Assembly (NCBI RefSeq): GCF_000262045.1
Contig: NZ_AJVF01000042.1
Span: 1 to 64,000, forward strand
DNA: 64,000 nucleotides
Origin: Bacillus siamensis KCTC 13613
Lineage (GTDB): Bacteria > Bacillota > Bacilli > Bacillales > Bacillaceae
Reading direction: 5' to 3'
Shown: positions 18,061-27,968 of the stretch, piece after piece
Numbering within the stretch: the stretch's first letter is position 1
How the letters are laid out: each line of letters opens with the position of its first letter
Notes under the pieces: generated by a model
Database searches by the model: none
What the model saw: the letters and a program-made list of their open reading frames with translations, nothing else
Told to the model about the DNA's origin: nothing
Program-made: the position numbers and the translations under genes

Positions 18061-19014
18061 AAGCCACTCTTTAACCGCGAAAAGCGCGTGAAGCTCCCGC
18101 CTTTTCTGTAAATACCAGTCCGTCAGTTCAAGCTGTTTCGGCATTTTCTCCTGTAAAAAAGCCCCTTTCCTTAACCTTTTTTGAAACCAATCCGCCTTTT
18201 TGCCGTCTAATGAGTGGGCAACAATCGGATAAGTTGTCCTCAGCATCGGTGACGTTCTTTTTTTGATGCCGATCATTTTCTCCATATCAAAGCGCGAGCC
18301 GGTATGAGGAACGGTATCGAGAAAACGGTAAAAAGAAGCGTGAAGATCAGGACTGAACAAAAGACGGGCAAGCTGTTTTCCGAGCGTAATTCTTTCTTCT
18401 GTTTTTGAAAACCGTTTGACGGAAATTCCGTATAAACATCCGTCAAATGAGGGGAATATCACCGTGTTAAAGTGAAACCAATCACTTAAATAAAAAGGAA
18501 TCGTACCAAAAACATTCTTTTTAAACGAAGGATTTTGTATAATAGGTGCTTGGATAGTGTTTTGTTCATTTATAATAAGAGCATACATGAGCCGTTCCGT
18601 ATCTCCGTCACGCCAAAAGCGGAGCCATTCTTCCTGCATGAAAGCCGAGACGCGGAAATAAGGGAGATGACAGAAAAGAGGTTCGCCGATCTGTTTTGAC
18701 CACTGGTAGATCAGAAGCTGAGGATAGGCATCAGAAAAAATCAGCCAATTCGCCCTCTCATACGAAAGGAAAAACCAGTTCTTCTGCCTGCTGTCAAGAC
18801 CCTCCTGATAAAGGACGCCTCTTAAATCAGTCATCGACCAGCCCGCATTGCGGGACACAAAAGATGCCAAAAGCGGCCATTTGATTTCAGGATGGCGGTC
18901 ATAATATGCTTTATAGGCATTTGTCCTAGAAATGTTATCGGCATTTTTTATTTTCGTCTCTTTTTCGATCTGATGAAGAATGGCGGTTACGGTCTGTCGT
19001 TTATGCACGTTCAT
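18052..19014 (-). CDS. yppC: YppC (DUF2515) protein
   Basis: A 320-residue soluble protein of the DUF2515 family, matching B. subtilis YppC in length and place. It has many aromatic and basic residues ([28 protein letters not shown]) and no recognised catalytic motif. ATG 19014 follows GGAAGTGA. It is divergent from recU, 41 bases apart. Confidence 0.8.
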   Translation of the reverse strand: MNVHKRQTVTAILHQIEKETKIKNADNISRTNAYKAYYDRHPEIKWPLLASFVSRNAGWSMTDLRGVLYQEGLDSRQKNWFFLSYERANWLIFSDAYPQLLIYQWSKQIGEPLFCHLPYFRVSAFMQEEWLRFWRDGDTERLMYALIINEQNTIQAPIIQNPSFKKNVFGTIPFYLSDWFHFNTVIFPSFDGCLYGISVKRFSKTEERITLGKQLARLLFSPDLHASFYRFLDTVPHTGSRFDMEKMIGIKKRTSPMLRTTYPIVAHSLDGKKADWFQKRLRKGAFLQEKMPKQLELTDWYLQKRRELHALFAVKEWLKK

Positions 19015-19055
19015 TCACTTCCGTCACTATGAGTTTGATAAGGAGGATGGAAAAA

Positions 19056-19664
19056 GTGATTCGGTATCCGAATGGAAAAACTTTTCAGCCGAACAAAACG
19101 GTTTCATCCCAAAACAGCCAGAAACGGTCCCATTCATACAGTAATCGCGGCATGACCCTCGAAGACGACCTGAATGAAACGAATAAGTATTATCTGGCTA
19201 ACCAAATTGCGGTTATTCACAAAAAGCCGACTCCCGTCCAGATTGTAAACGTCCATTATCCGAAAAGAAGCGCCGCAGTCATTAAGGAAGCTTATTTTAA
19301 GCAGTCTTCGACAACCGATTACAATGGGATTTATAAAGGGCGCTACATTGATTTCGAAGCAAAAGAAACAAAAAACAAAACGGCATTTCCCCTGCAGAAT
19401 TTTCATGACCATCAAATTGAGCACATGAAGCAGGTGGTCAGGCAAGACGGCATTTGTTTTGTTATTATATCCGCTTTCGAAAAGGTTTATTTCCTCGAGG
19501 CCGACAAGCTGTTTGTCTTTTGGGAGAGAAAGGAGAACAACGGCAGAAAATCGATTCGCAAAGACGAATTAGAAGATGCTTCCTTTCCGATTTCCCTTGG
19601 ATACTCACCGAGAATTGATTATATTAGTATTATTGAACAGCTTTATTTTTCGCAGGGACAGTAG
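19056..19664 (+). CDS. recU: Holliday-junction resolvase RecU
   Basis: A 202-residue endonuclease that resolves Holliday junctions with RuvAB and also modulates RecA. The restriction-like core shows [14 protein letters not shown] (metal-binding E-x-K) and [11 protein letters not shown]. Starts at GTG 19056 behind AAGGAGGATGG, matching the B. subtilis N-terminus (IRYPNGKTF); upstream ATGs lack a site. It leads the recU-ponA operon, 38 bases before ponA. Confidence 0.95.
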   Translation: MIRYPNGKTFQPNKTVSSQNSQKRSHSYSNRGMTLEDDLNETNKYYLANQIAVIHKKPTPVQIVNVHYPKRSAAVIKEAYFKQSSTTDYNGIYKGRYIDFEAKETKNKTAFPLQNFHDHQIEHMKQVVRQDGICFVIISAFEKVYFLEADKLFVFWERKENNGRKSIRKDELEDASFPISLGYSPRIDYISIIEQLYFSQGQ

Positions 19665-19702
19665 ACTGAGCGAAAGGTTGATTAACGAAAGGTTGAGATG
19701 TT

Positions 19703-22483
19703 ATGTCAGATCAATTTAAGAGCCGTGAAGAACGCCGCAAGGCTAGGCAGACGAAAAGCCCCAAGTCTTCTTCACCGAAAAAAGGAAAGAAACAGCGTAA
19801 AGGCGGTTTATTCAAAAAGATTGTGCTGTCTTTGGTTATTCTGTTTGTCCTTGGCATAGTCGGCGGAGCCGCGGCATTTGCCGTTTTAGTTTCCGGTGCG
19901 CCGTCTTTGGACGAAGCCAAGCTGAAAACGCCTTACTCTTCAACAATTTACGATAAAAACGGCAAAGAAATCGCGGAAGTGGGCGGCGAAAAACGAACCT
20001 ACGTCCCGATTAAAGATATACCCGATGTTGTGAAAGAAGCATTTATCGCAACAGAGGACGCCCGTTTTTATAAGCACCACGGAATAGACCCGATCCGGAT
20101 CGGCGGCGCCTTGGTCGCCAACTTTACGGATGGTTTCGGTTCAGAGGGAGGAAGCACGATCACCCAGCAGGTTGTGAAAAACTCGCTTTTGACCCATCAA
20201 AAAACGATTAAGCGGAAAGCACAGGAAGTGTGGCTTTCACTGCAGCTGGAGCGCCATTATTCTAAAGATGAAATCTTAGAAATGTATTTAAACAGAATTT
20301 ATTTCTCACCGCGCGCCTATGGCGTCGGCAAAGCGGCTGAAGAATTCTTCGGCGTAAAAGATTTGAGCAAGCTTACGGTTGAACAGGCGGCAACGCTTGC
20401 CGGAATGCCGCAAAGCCCGACCGGATATAACCCGGTTAAAAATCCGAAGGCTTCCGAAAAACGCCGGAACATCGTTCTCAGCTTGATGGAAAAACAAGGA
20501 TTCATTTCAAATTCTGAATACCAAAAAGCGAAGAAAGTGTCCATGAAAGATGAAGGCGTCGTCAGCCAAAAGGAATACGATAAAAAGGACACAAATAAAT
20601 ACAGCGCTTTTGTCGAAGAAGTCATGAAAGAAATTGAGACAAAAGAAAAGAAAGACGTCGATATTTCAACTGACGGATTAAAAATTTACACGACCCTTGA
20701 TACAAAAGCACAAGATTATCTTGATCAATTGATGAACGGTGACACAGCCGGCTTTACCGAAGGCATGCAGGGCGGCGTCACGCTCCTTGATACGACAAAC
20801 GGAGAAATCCGCGCCATCGGAGCAGGACGAAATAGAACTACCGGGGGATTCAATTATGCAACACAAGGTAAAACCCAGCCAGGTTCAACGATAAAACCGA
20901 TTCTTGATTACGGACCGGTCATTGAAAATAAAAAATGGTCGACGTATGAGCAGATTGACGATTCTGCATATACGTACTCTAACGGCACACCGATCCATGA
21001 TTATGACAATAGATACAGAGGCCAGATATCAATGCGAGAGGCCCTCGCAGACTCACGTAATATCCCTGCTTTAAAAGCGTTCCAAGCAGTTGGAAAGGAT
21101 AATGCCGTGGACTTTGCAAACGACCTGGGATTAGGTTTAAACAAAGATCAAGTATATGAGCCCTATTCTATCGGCGGTTTTGGGGATGAAAACCGCGGTG
21201 TATCTACTATGACCATGGCAGGCGCCTACAGTGCGTTCGGAAATAACGGAACGTACAATGAACCGCACGCAGTCACATCGATTGAATTCAATGACGGCAC
21301 TAAGCTTGATTTAACACCGAAACCGAAGAGTGCTATGAGCGATTACACGGCATTCATGATCACCGATATGCTTAAAACAGTGGTGCAGTCAGGAACGGGT
21401 AAACTGGCTCAAGTACCGAATGTGGAAGTCGCCGGTAAAACGGGTACGACAAACTTTACTAAAGATGATATTCAAAAATATAACATTGCTCCAGGCGGAG
21501 TCCCAGACTCATGGTTTGTCGGCTATACCCCTCAATATACAGCGGCGGTTTGGACCGGTGTTGAGTCTGGCAACAAAGCAGGCAAAAAATCACTGTCATC
21601 GACAGACCAGCAAGTCGCAAAACGGATTTTCCAAAAGCTGATCTCATACGTTGATGACGGTAAAGGAAGCTTCAAGCAGCCTGACAGCGTCGTAAAAGAA
21701 ACAGTTGAGAAAGGCTCGAATCCTGCCGCTTTAGCCGGACCGAATACGCCGGATGATAAAAAAGTGACGGAGTACTTCGTGAAAGGAACGGAACCTACTG
21801 CCGTTTCTAAAACGTACGCGAAAGAAAAAGCCAATAAACCGACTGGCTTACAAGTGAAATACGACAAAGATAAAAAATCATTAACTTTAAGCTGGGATTA
21901 TGACGGCGATGCAACATTCAATGTCAAACAATCCATTGACGGCGGAAGCTACAGTGACATTCAAAACAGTTCGGCAAAAGAAGCCGTCGTCTCAAATGTC
22001 ACCCCTGGGTCCACATACAGCTTCCAGGTGACAGCGGAAAATGATGACGGAAAAAGCGATACGGCATCAGCATCTTTCAAAGTTCCAAAAGATGAAGAAG
22101 ACAATGCAGATAAAGATAAAGCGACTGACGATGAACAGAAACCTGATGATAAGGATAAAGACAAGACCCAAACCGATGATTCGAAAACAGACGATAATCA
22201 AACAGATACGTCAGACGGATCGGATCAATCACCAACCGATGACCCGAATAAAAATCCGGACCAATCCGATCAGGATCAAACGGATAATAACAATCCGAAT
22301 CAGCCTGGTAACGGGACGGATAACAACGGACAGCAAGATAACGGCTCTGATAATGGTTCCGATACCGGTTCAGACGGTTCGAAAAAACCTGACAGCGGTC
22401 AGAAGGACAAAAACCAAGACTCATCTTCAAATGTCAACGGGCAGTCCAATTCGTCAACCATCCAGTCAAATCCCGCTCATTAG
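19703..22483 (+). CDS. ponA: Class A penicillin-binding protein PBP1
   Basis: A 926-residue bifunctional peptidoglycan synthase. A short basic cytoplasmic tail is followed by a membrane helix (39-64) and a GT51 glycosyltransferase with catalytic Glu in TEDARFYKHHG (118). The transpeptidase has Ser395 (GSTIKP), SRN (451-453) and KTG (579-581). A fibronectin type III-like module lies around 717-795, then a disordered Asp/Asn/Gln-rich tail of about 130 residues. GpsB, encoded nearby, localises this enzyme. Cotranscribed with recU. Confidence 0.97.
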   Translation: MSDQFKSREERRKARQTKSPKSSSPKKGKKQRKGGLFKKIVLSLVILFVLGIVGGAAAFAVLVSGAPSLDEAKLKTPYSSTIYDKNGKEIAEVGGEKRTYVPIKDIPDVVKEAFIATEDARFYKHHGIDPIRIGGALVANFTDGFGSEGGSTITQQVVKNSLLTHQKTIKRKAQEVWLSLQLERHYSKDEILEMYLNRIYFSPRAYGVGKAAEEFFGVKDLSKLTVEQAATLAGMPQSPTGYNPVKNPKASEKRRNIVLSLMEKQGFISNSEYQKAKKVSMKDEGVVSQKEYDKKDTNKYSAFVEEVMKEIETKEKKDVDISTDGLKIYTTLDTKAQDYLDQLMNGDTAGFTEGMQGGVTLLDTTNGEIRAIGAGRNRTTGGFNYATQGKTQPGSTIKPILDYGPVIENKKWSTYEQIDDSAYTYSNGTPIHDYDNRYRGQISMREALADSRNIPALKAFQAVGKDNAVDFANDLGLGLNKDQVYEPYSIGGFGDENRGVSTMTMAGAYSAFGNNGTYNEPHAVTSIEFNDGTKLDLTPKPKSAMSDYTAFMITDMLKTVVQSGTGKLAQVPNVEVAGKTGTTNFTKDDIQKYNIAPGGVPDSWFVGYTPQYTAAVWTGVESGNKAGKKSLSSTDQQVAKRIFQKLISYVDDGKGSFKQPDSVVKETVEKGSNPAALAGPNTPDDKKVTEYFVKGTEPTAVSKTYAKEKANKPTGLQVKYDKDKKSLTLSWDYDGDATFNVKQSIDGGSYSDIQNSSAKEAVVSNVTPGSTYSFQVTAENDDGKSDTASASFKVPKDEEDNADKDKATDDEQKPDDKDKDKTQTDDSKTDDNQTDTSDGSDQSPTDDPNKNPDQSDQDQTDNNNPNQPGNGTDNNGQQDNGSDNGSDTGSDGSKKPDSGQKDKNQDSSSNVNGQSNSSTIQSNPAH

Positions 22484-22489
22484 CGGACG

Positions 22490-22524
22490 AAATCCTTCAC
22501 CTCAAACAGGTGAAGGATTTTTTT
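22490..22524 (+). terminator. Terminator of recU-ponA
   Basis: Hairpin AATCCTTCACCT / AGGTGAAGGATT followed by TTTTTTC on the plus strand, seven bases after the ponA stop. Confidence 0.88.
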
Positions 22525-22527
22525 CAT

Positions 22528-22562
22528 ACAAAAAAACCTCCTTTTCTTATAAGGAGGTTTTT
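22528..22562. terminator. Terminator at the end of the dnaD-nth-ypoC unit
   Basis: Hairpin AAAACCTCC / GGAGGTTTT with A-run and T-run on both sides, placed at the ypoC stop; it can act in both directions. Confidence 0.8.
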
Positions 22563-23052
22563 ATGATTTGTTCATAGCTTCATATTTATGATATTGTTTT
22601 GTCATCTCCGTCATCAATTCGTCAAGCTGAATAAATGAGTGAAATTGAGTCGGTTTTGTTAAAATAAACGCCACTCTCTCCGCCCAATTAATCGGCTCCG
22701 CGGGAAAATGCTTGGTTTCAAGCACAGACCAATCAAGTGATGTGACCCGCTCCCCTGCCGTCCAATGAAACGCGGCAATCAGACAGGCAATCCCCTTCAG
22801 CATATCATTTTGATCACACCTCGATTTCCTTGTTTGAAAAACGGGAAGAAGCGCTTCTTTCGTTTCGTTCCAAATCTGAAAAAGAAACGGAACATATTCG
22901 CTCCTTTCCGTCCACGGCTTCACTTTTGGCTGACTGCTGAAATCCATATACAGCGGATGCCGGCGCAAAGCCGCTTTGACCTCTAAGCTGTCCATATCTT
23001 TAAGACTGCGCAAGTATGTTTCATAGCCTGCCAGAATATTAATCGCCGTCAC
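22561..23052 (-). CDS. ypoC: YpoC protein, function unknown
   Basis: A 163-residue helical protein matching B. subtilis YpoC by length and place. It has many Trp residues (FHWTAGERVTSLDW...INWAERVAF) and no known catalytic motif. It starts at GTG overlapping the nth stop (GTGA), so its translation is coupled to nth. Same operon as dnaD. Confidence 0.8.
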   Translation of the reverse strand: MTAINILAGYETYLRSLKDMDSLEVKAALRRHPLYMDFSSQPKVKPWTERSEYVPFLFQIWNETKEALLPVFQTRKSRCDQNDMLKGIACLIAAFHWTAGERVTSLDWSVLETKHFPAEPINWAERVAFILTKPTQFHSFIQLDELMTEMTKQYHKYEAMNKS

Positions 23053-23708
23053 CGTTTCACCAGCCCTTTTTTGTCACGCTTTTGCCCTTCCCTGCATAAC
23101 GAAAGCAAAGGACATTCCGCACAGCGGGGAGATTGCGCTTTACAATGATACCGCCCGAAAAATATTAATCTGTGATGTGTGACAGACCAATCCTCTTTGG
23201 GCACTTTTTTCATTAATGTTTTCTCTACTTCCAATACAGAGTCCTTCCAGCGGCAGATGCCTAGCCTTTTCGAGACCCGTTCCACATGAGTGTCCACAGC
23301 GATTGCCGGTACGCCGAAAGCAACGGATACGACCACATTTGCCGTTTTCCGTCCGACACCCGGCAGCTTCACAAGCTCATCCCGGTCTTTTGGCACTTCT
23401 CCGCCGTACTCTTCGATGATCATTTTGCTCAGTTTTTGAATATTTTTGGCTTTATTTCGGTACAGTCCGATTGATTTAATATCCTGCTGAAGTTCTTCCA
23501 GCGGGACGGCAAGATAATCTTCAGGCCGTTTATATTTTTGAAATAGCGTTTTTGTCACTCTGTTAACGAGAGCATCCGTACATTGCGCAGATAAAGCGAC
23601 TGCCACAACCAGTTCGAAAGGATTTGAATGGACAAGTTCACATTCTGCGTGCGGAAACATATCACCGATTTTATCAAGACAATATTCAATCTGCTTTAAA
23701 TTTAACAC
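23049..23708 (-). CDS. nth: Endonuclease III
   Basis: A 219-residue DNA glycosylase/AP lyase for oxidised pyrimidines. The helix-hairpin-helix LPGVGRKTA carries catalytic Lys121, and Asp139 lies in AVDTHV. The [4Fe-4S] cluster cysteines are 189, 196, 199 and 205 with the expected C-x6-C-x2-C-x5-C spacing. It lies 18 bases downstream of dnaD. Confidence 0.96.
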   Translation of the reverse strand: MLNLKQIEYCLDKIGDMFPHAECELVHSNPFELVVAVALSAQCTDALVNRVTKTLFQKYKRPEDYLAVPLEELQQDIKSIGLYRNKAKNIQKLSKMIIEEYGGEVPKDRDELVKLPGVGRKTANVVVSVAFGVPAIAVDTHVERVSKRLGICRWKDSVLEVEKTLMKKVPKEDWSVTHHRLIFFGRYHCKAQSPRCAECPLLSLCREGQKRDKKGLVKR

Positions 23709-23726
23709 GTTTCTCCCCTTCTCAAG

Positions 23727-24425
23727 TTACTGTTCCAGCCAATTGTAAAAAGGCACCTGTCTCGTATACTCTTTTTGCGGTTCATTTTGTTTCGTCTGAA
23801 CACGCCGGAATTTTTGGCTGTGCGCCTTCGCCTGCTCAACCGTTTTGAAGCCGTTCTTTTTCCATTCAAATAAAATCCGGTCAATATAGCGAAAACTGAG
23901 CTTTCCTGATAAGACAGCTTCTTTTAGCGCATGTTTAATCAGAATCGCGTCATGCTGATCCTGGTCCTGCCATATGGCCAGCGTCTCACATTCAAGCGGA
24001 GACAGCGGTCTTCCAAACTCTTCTTCAAAGATGGTGTACAGGCTTTTTTGTTCTCTTTCTGACGTTCTTTCCTGCGTTTCATTTTGTGAGTGCTGCATGT
24101 AATCATACAGCTTCGCCCATAAAGGCTGCAGAGAATATTTTTCGAACTTTATGCCGTTATGGTCTTCACATTCTTCAATAAACAGAAAACCTTTTTGAAT
24201 GAACATTCTCAGGCAGCTTGTACATTCTTCAGCAGAAATGGACATCCCTGACTGCAGTTCAAACGGCGTCGGAAAATAAGAACCCTTTTCCAAATGCATT
24301 TTAATCTTTAAAAGCAGAATCAATTCGGTTTCATTCAGCCCGAGCTGCCGGTAATGTGTCAGCAGCAGGTTGGGAATGCTTGAAATGCCGAGTTCCTGCA
24401 TATCTATAAATTGCTGTTTTTTCAT
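23727..24425 (-). CDS. dnaD: DNA replication initiation protein DnaD
   Basis: A 232-residue protein with the N-terminal winged-helix domain and C-terminal DnaD domain (YTIFEEEFGRPLSPLECE..., YIDRILFEWKKNGFKTVEQA). It remodels DNA with DnaB and DnaA to load the replicative helicase. ATG 24425 follows AGAGGTGTAAGG. It lies downstream of asnS behind that gene's terminator. Confidence 0.95.
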   Translation of the reverse strand: MKKQQFIDMQELGISSIPNLLLTHYRQLGLNETELILLLKIKMHLEKGSYFPTPFELQSGMSISAEECTSCLRMFIQKGFLFIEECEDHNGIKFEKYSLQPLWAKLYDYMQHSQNETQERTSEREQKSLYTIFEEEFGRPLSPLECETLAIWQDQDQHDAILIKHALKEAVLSGKLSFRYIDRILFEWKKNGFKTVEQAKAHSQKFRRVQTKQNEPQKEYTRQVPFYNWLEQ

Positions 24426-24476
24426 CCTTACACCTCTTACTGTAAAAGGTTATCTCCGGGAGCTTTCCCCTTTACT

Positions 24477-24513
24477 TAGAAAAAGTCTCCCTTGCAGGAG
24501 ACTTCGTTTTTTA
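24477..24513 (-). terminator. Terminator after asnS
   Basis: Hairpin GAAGTCTCCTGC / GGGAGACTT with T-run on the minus strand, just past the asnS stop. As dnaD follows within 60 bases, partial read-through is likely. Confidence 0.75.
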
Positions 24514-24519
24514 AAACTA

Positions 24520-25812
24520 TTACGGATACAGACGGTTCAGAAGTCTCGGGAACGGAATCGTTTCACGCACGTGAGGCGCTCCGCTGATCCAAGCCACTGT
24601 CCGCTCAAGTCCGAGGCCGAAGCCTGAGTGCGGAACAGAACCGTATTGTCTGAGTTCAGCATACCATTTGTAAGCATCTGAATCCAGACCGTGTTCTTTT
24701 AATCTTTCTTCCAATAAATCCATATCGTGAACGCGTTCAGATCCGCCGATGATTTCCCCGTAGCCTTCCGGAGCGATTAAATCGGCACATAGCACGACAT
24801 CGTCACGATCTTTGGCAGGCTGCATATAAAACGGTTTTAATGAAGTCGGATAATGAGTGATAAACACCGGTTTGTCATAGCTTTCTGCAATCGCTGTTTC
24901 ATGCGGCGCACCAAAGTCATCTCCCCATTCAATATCGTCGAATCCTTTTTCTTTCAGGAACTCGATCGCTTTATCGTACGTAATGCGCGGGAAAGGCGCT
25001 TTGATTTGTTCTAATTTGGACGTGTCTCTTCCCAGTGTGTTCAGCTCGATCTTACAATGTTCCAGCACGCTTTGTACGATGTAAGAAACATAATTCTCCT
25101 GAACTTCAAGGTTTTCTTCAAATTCAACAAATGCCATTTCAGGCTCAATCATCCAGAATTCGATGAGATGGCGTTTCGTTTTTGATTTTTCCGCTCTGAA
25201 TGTCGGTCCGAATGAGAATACTTTTCCCAGCGCCATTGCAGCAGCTTCCATATACAGCTGGCCGCTTTGAGACAAGAAGGCGTCTTCATCAAAATATTTT
25301 GTCGCGAACAGCTCAGTCGTGCCTTCAGGAGCGCTTCCTGTCAAAATCGGCGGATCAACTTTCACGAAACCTTCTTTGTTGAAAAATTCATAAGTCGCAC
25401 GGATGATTTCGTTGCGGATTTTCATAATCGCGTGCTGGCGTTTCGAACGGAGCCACAAATGTCTGTGGTCCATTAAAAATTCCGTGCCGTGCTCTTTAGG
25501 TGTAATCGGATAATCTGTCGCTTCGTGAATGACTTCAATGGATGTGACTGCAAGCTCATAGCCAAGCGGTGAACGCTCGTCTTCTTTTACAATCCCTTTT
25601 ACGTAAAGTGACGTTTCCTGCGTCACTGATTTCGCGATTTGGAAGATGTTTTCTTCAACTTCAGCTTTGACGACAACTCCCTGAATGAAGCCTGTACCGT
25701 CTCTCAGCTGTAAAAATGCGATTTTACCGCTTGAGCGTTTATTTGCGACCCAAGCTCCAATCGTTACTTCCTCGCCTGTGTGTTTATACACTTGGTTGAT
25801 TGTTGTTTTCAA
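24520..25812 (-). CDS. asnS: Asparaginyl-tRNA synthetase
   Basis: A 430-residue class IIb synthetase. An OB-fold anticodon-binding domain ([18 protein letters not shown] region, 15-100) is followed by the catalytic core with motif 2 ([12 protein letters not shown]) and motif 3 ([10 protein letters not shown]). It charges tRNA-Asn. It has its own sigma-A promoter at 25878-25907 and no T-box leader. Confidence 0.97.
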   Translation of the reverse strand: MKTTINQVYKHTGEEVTIGAWVANKRSSGKIAFLQLRDGTGFIQGVVVKAEVEENIFQIAKSVTQETSLYVKGIVKEDERSPLGYELAVTSIEVIHEATDYPITPKEHGTEFLMDHRHLWLRSKRQHAIMKIRNEIIRATYEFFNKEGFVKVDPPILTGSAPEGTTELFATKYFDEDAFLSQSGQLYMEAAAMALGKVFSFGPTFRAEKSKTKRHLIEFWMIEPEMAFVEFEENLEVQENYVSYIVQSVLEHCKIELNTLGRDTSKLEQIKAPFPRITYDKAIEFLKEKGFDDIEWGDDFGAPHETAIAESYDKPVFITHYPTSLKPFYMQPAKDRDDVVLCADLIAPEGYGEIIGGSERVHDMDLLEERLKEHGLDSDAYKWYAELRQYGSVPHSGFGLGLERTVAWISGAPHVRETIPFPRLLNRLYP

Positions 25813-25877
25813 AATCTTTCCCTCCAGAACAAGAAAGACATTCAGGAATCTGCCTGAATCTCTTTTTTCATCACTTT

Positions 25878-25907
25878 ATTATACCCGTTCTACTCTTACG
25901 GGGTCAA
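25878..25907 (-). promoter_or_regulatory. Sigma-A promoter of asnS
   Basis: -35 TTGACC (25902-25907), 18-base spacer, -10 TATAAT (25878-25883), between the aspB terminator and asnS. Confidence 0.75.
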
Positions 25908-25911
25908 TGCA

Positions 25912-25945
25912 GATGAAAAGCGGCTTCAAAAGCCGCTTTTTCAGA
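25912..25945 (-). terminator. Terminator of aspB
   Basis: Hairpin AAAGCGGCTTT / AAGCCGCTTT with T-rich flank, immediately after the aspB stop. Confidence 0.8.
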
Positions 25946-25946
25946 A

Positions 25947-27128
25947 TCAGCTATGTTTTTCCGTGAAGCGGCGGATTCTTTCGACCGCTTCTTCTAAAAG
26001 ATCAAGTGACGTTGCGTAAGATAAACGGACGTTGTCCGGTGAGCCGAAGCCGGAGCCCGGTACGATGGCGACTTTTTCTTCTTCCAGAAGCGCCTTCACG
26101 TATTCATCAACATCTTTGAATCCGCAGTTTTCTGCTGCCGCTTTGGCGTTAGGGAACAAGTAAAATGCCCCTTCAGGCTTGACACAGGTATATCCGGGAA
26201 TTTCGCTGAGCTGAGCATAGATGGTATTCAGTCTGTGCTCAAATGCCTGTCTCATCTCTTCCAGCGGTTCAGCAGGTCCGTTATATGCCGCAATGGCGCC
26301 GTATTGAGCGATAGACGTCGGATTTGACGTGCTGTGGCTCGCAAGGCTCGTCATCGCTTTAATAATCGTCTCAGATCCCGCTGCATAACCGATTCTCCAG
26401 CCCGTCATGCTGTGGGATTTCGACACGCCGTTGATGATGACCGTCTGTTCTTTCAATTCAACGGAAAGCTGTGCGATTGAGACGTGTTTTTTTCCTCCGT
26501 ATGTAAGCTTCTCATAAATTTCGTCAGAAACGATCAGAATGTCATGCTCCAGACACACTTTTCCGAGTTCACTAAGCTCTTCTTTCGTATACATGACACC
26601 TGTCGGATTGCTCGGTGAGTTGATAATGATTGCTTTTGTTTTCTCAGTGAGTGCCTGCTTCAGCTGCTCCGGTGAAATTTTAAACTGATTGGACTCCAGT
26701 CCTTCCACATAGACGGGACGTCCTCCTGCCAATTTCACCTGCTCAGGATAGCTTACCCAGTAAGGAGTCGGTATAATCACTTCGTCTCCTTCATCGAGAA
26801 TGACCTGAAATAATGTATATAGGGCGTGCTTCGCTCCGGTGCAGACAATGATTTCTGACGGTTTATATTCAATCCCCTGGTCGTTTTTGAATTTTTCAGC
26901 GATGCTGTCTTTCAAGGCTGGCAGACCGCCTGAAGGCGTATATTTTGTATGGCCTTCATTCATGGAACGCACCGCGGCATCTATAATGTGCTGAGGCGTA
27001 TTAAAATCAGGTTCTCCTGCTCCGAGGCCGATGACATCATGGCCTTCTGCTTTCAGCTCTTTCGCTTTTGCGGTAATTGCAAGTGTTGCAGACGGTGTTA
27101 ATGCGGATACTCTTTTTGCCAATTTCAA
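25947..27128 (-). CDS. aspB: Aspartate aminotransferase
   Basis: A 393-residue class I PLP aminotransferase interconverting aspartate/oxoglutarate and oxaloacetate/glutamate. The PLP lysine lies in NGVSKSHSMTGWRIGY near residue 238; SPSNPTG and VSDEIYEKL are also typical of class I enzymes. It follows ypmB closely and supplies aspartate next to asnS. Confidence 0.95.
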   Translation of the reverse strand: MKLAKRVSALTPSATLAITAKAKELKAEGHDVIGLGAGEPDFNTPQHIIDAAVRSMNEGHTKYTPSGGLPALKDSIAEKFKNDQGIEYKPSEIIVCTGAKHALYTLFQVILDEGDEVIIPTPYWVSYPEQVKLAGGRPVYVEGLESNQFKISPEQLKQALTEKTKAIIINSPSNPTGVMYTKEELSELGKVCLEHDILIVSDEIYEKLTYGGKKHVSIAQLSVELKEQTVIINGVSKSHSMTGWRIGYAAGSETIIKAMTSLASHSTSNPTSIAQYGAIAAYNGPAEPLEEMRQAFEHRLNTIYAQLSEIPGYTCVKPEGAFYLFPNAKAAAENCGFKDVDEYVKALLEEEKVAIVPGSGFGSPDNVRLSYATSLDLLEEAVERIRRFTEKHS

Positions 27129-27150
27129 CTTGAACTCCCCCTAATACGTC

Positions 27151-27636
27151 TCACGGTGTGATGTTTTTGAGAATCTTGCCGCTTGTAAAGTCCACATAGC
27201 TAAAACTATACTGCCCGTTTTTGTTGATGTAGGTCACTTCCCATAATGGAACATCGTTTTCTCTCGCCGGGTGAACGTCATTCAGCTTTGAAACAAGCCC
27301 TGCGTCTTGAACGATTTTGGCAGCCTTGCTGCTTGAAATGCCGTCACTGGCTTTTTTCGAGAGAATTTTTGCTTTTTTGTCGGCCGGGACCCATACATAC
27401 ATGTCTTTTCCGTGTTTATCCGTTCCGGACACAACGTAATACTTCTGTTTACCGACAAAGGTTTCCACTTTCTCAGCATCTGTCAGATCCGTTTTTTCTT
27501 TAGCGGCTGCGGCTGCTGTGTCGTGGCCTTCCTCTTTTTGAGCCATTGCAGATTTAAAAATGCTGGCCGAAAATAAAAGAACCGCTAAAAAAATAATACC
27601 AAATACGGCTGTAAATATTAACGCTTTTTTTCTCAT
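27151..27636 (-). CDS. ypmB: YpmB membrane-anchored PepSY-like protein
   Basis: A 161-residue protein with an N-terminal membrane anchor (residues 3-25) and an extracytoplasmic region of PepSY/DUF5590 type (YYVVSGTDKHGKDMYVW; WEVTYINKNGQYSFSYVDF). Function unknown. ATG 27636 is preferred because TAGGTGA lies just upstream and the GTG three codons earlier overlaps that site. Part of ypmA-ypmB-aspB. Confidence 0.85.
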   Translation of the reverse strand: MRKKALIFTAVFGIIFLAVLLFSASIFKSAMAQKEEGHDTAAAAAKEKTDLTDAEKVETFVGKQKYYVVSGTDKHGKDMYVWVPADKKAKILSKKASDGISSSKAAKIVQDAGLVSKLNDVHPARENDVPLWEVTYINKNGQYSFSYVDFTSGKILKNITP

Positions 27637-27645
27637 CTTTTTCAC

Positions 27646-27816
27646 CTATGTGCGATAAATGGTGAAGACCGCTTCATTTTGATTTTCTTCGTCAAGCGCC
27701 AGTCCGAACATCAGATTATCTCTTTTCAAAGTCCGGTTTAATGTATCGACGATTTTATATAAATCATCTGAATGCTCCACATTAATTGTAGAAAGAATCT
27801 CAATTTTGCTTTCCAT
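27646..27816 (-). CDS. ypmA: YpmA small protein
   Basis: A 56-residue soluble protein (MESKIEILSTINVEH... AVFTIYRT) of the YpmA/DUF4264 family, function unknown. ATG 27816 follows GGAGGG; the frame is open five codons further up. First gene of the ypmA-ypmB-aspB unit. Confidence 0.8.
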   Translation of the reverse strand: MESKIEILSTINVEHSDDLYKIVDTLNRTLKRDNLMFGLALDEENQNEAVFTIYRT

Positions 27817-27939
27817 TTTTATACCCTCCATCGGTCGAACAAATTTTGTTAGTCATAACGGGATGCATGCGCGGCATAATAAAATCACAAGGCGGCATGA
27901 ACCCGCTTTTACCATATAAACAATTCCTCATCCCACACC

Positions 27940-27968
27940 ACGAAAGCCGCGTTTATGCGGCTTTTATT
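27940..27968 (-). terminator. Terminator at the end of dinG
   Basis: Hairpin AAAGCCGCAT / GCGGCTTT; it begins at the dinG stop codon on the minus strand. The T-run is short, so strength is moderate. Confidence 0.6.

Noticed and set aside
22041-22577. Long plus and minus frames over the ponA tail
   Set aside because: They arise from the Asp/Asn/Gln-rich repetitive codons of the PBP1 C-terminal tail.
25813-25877. T-box leader for asnS
   Set aside because: The stretch between promoter and start is only about 60 bases and lacks the T-box sequence and a terminator.
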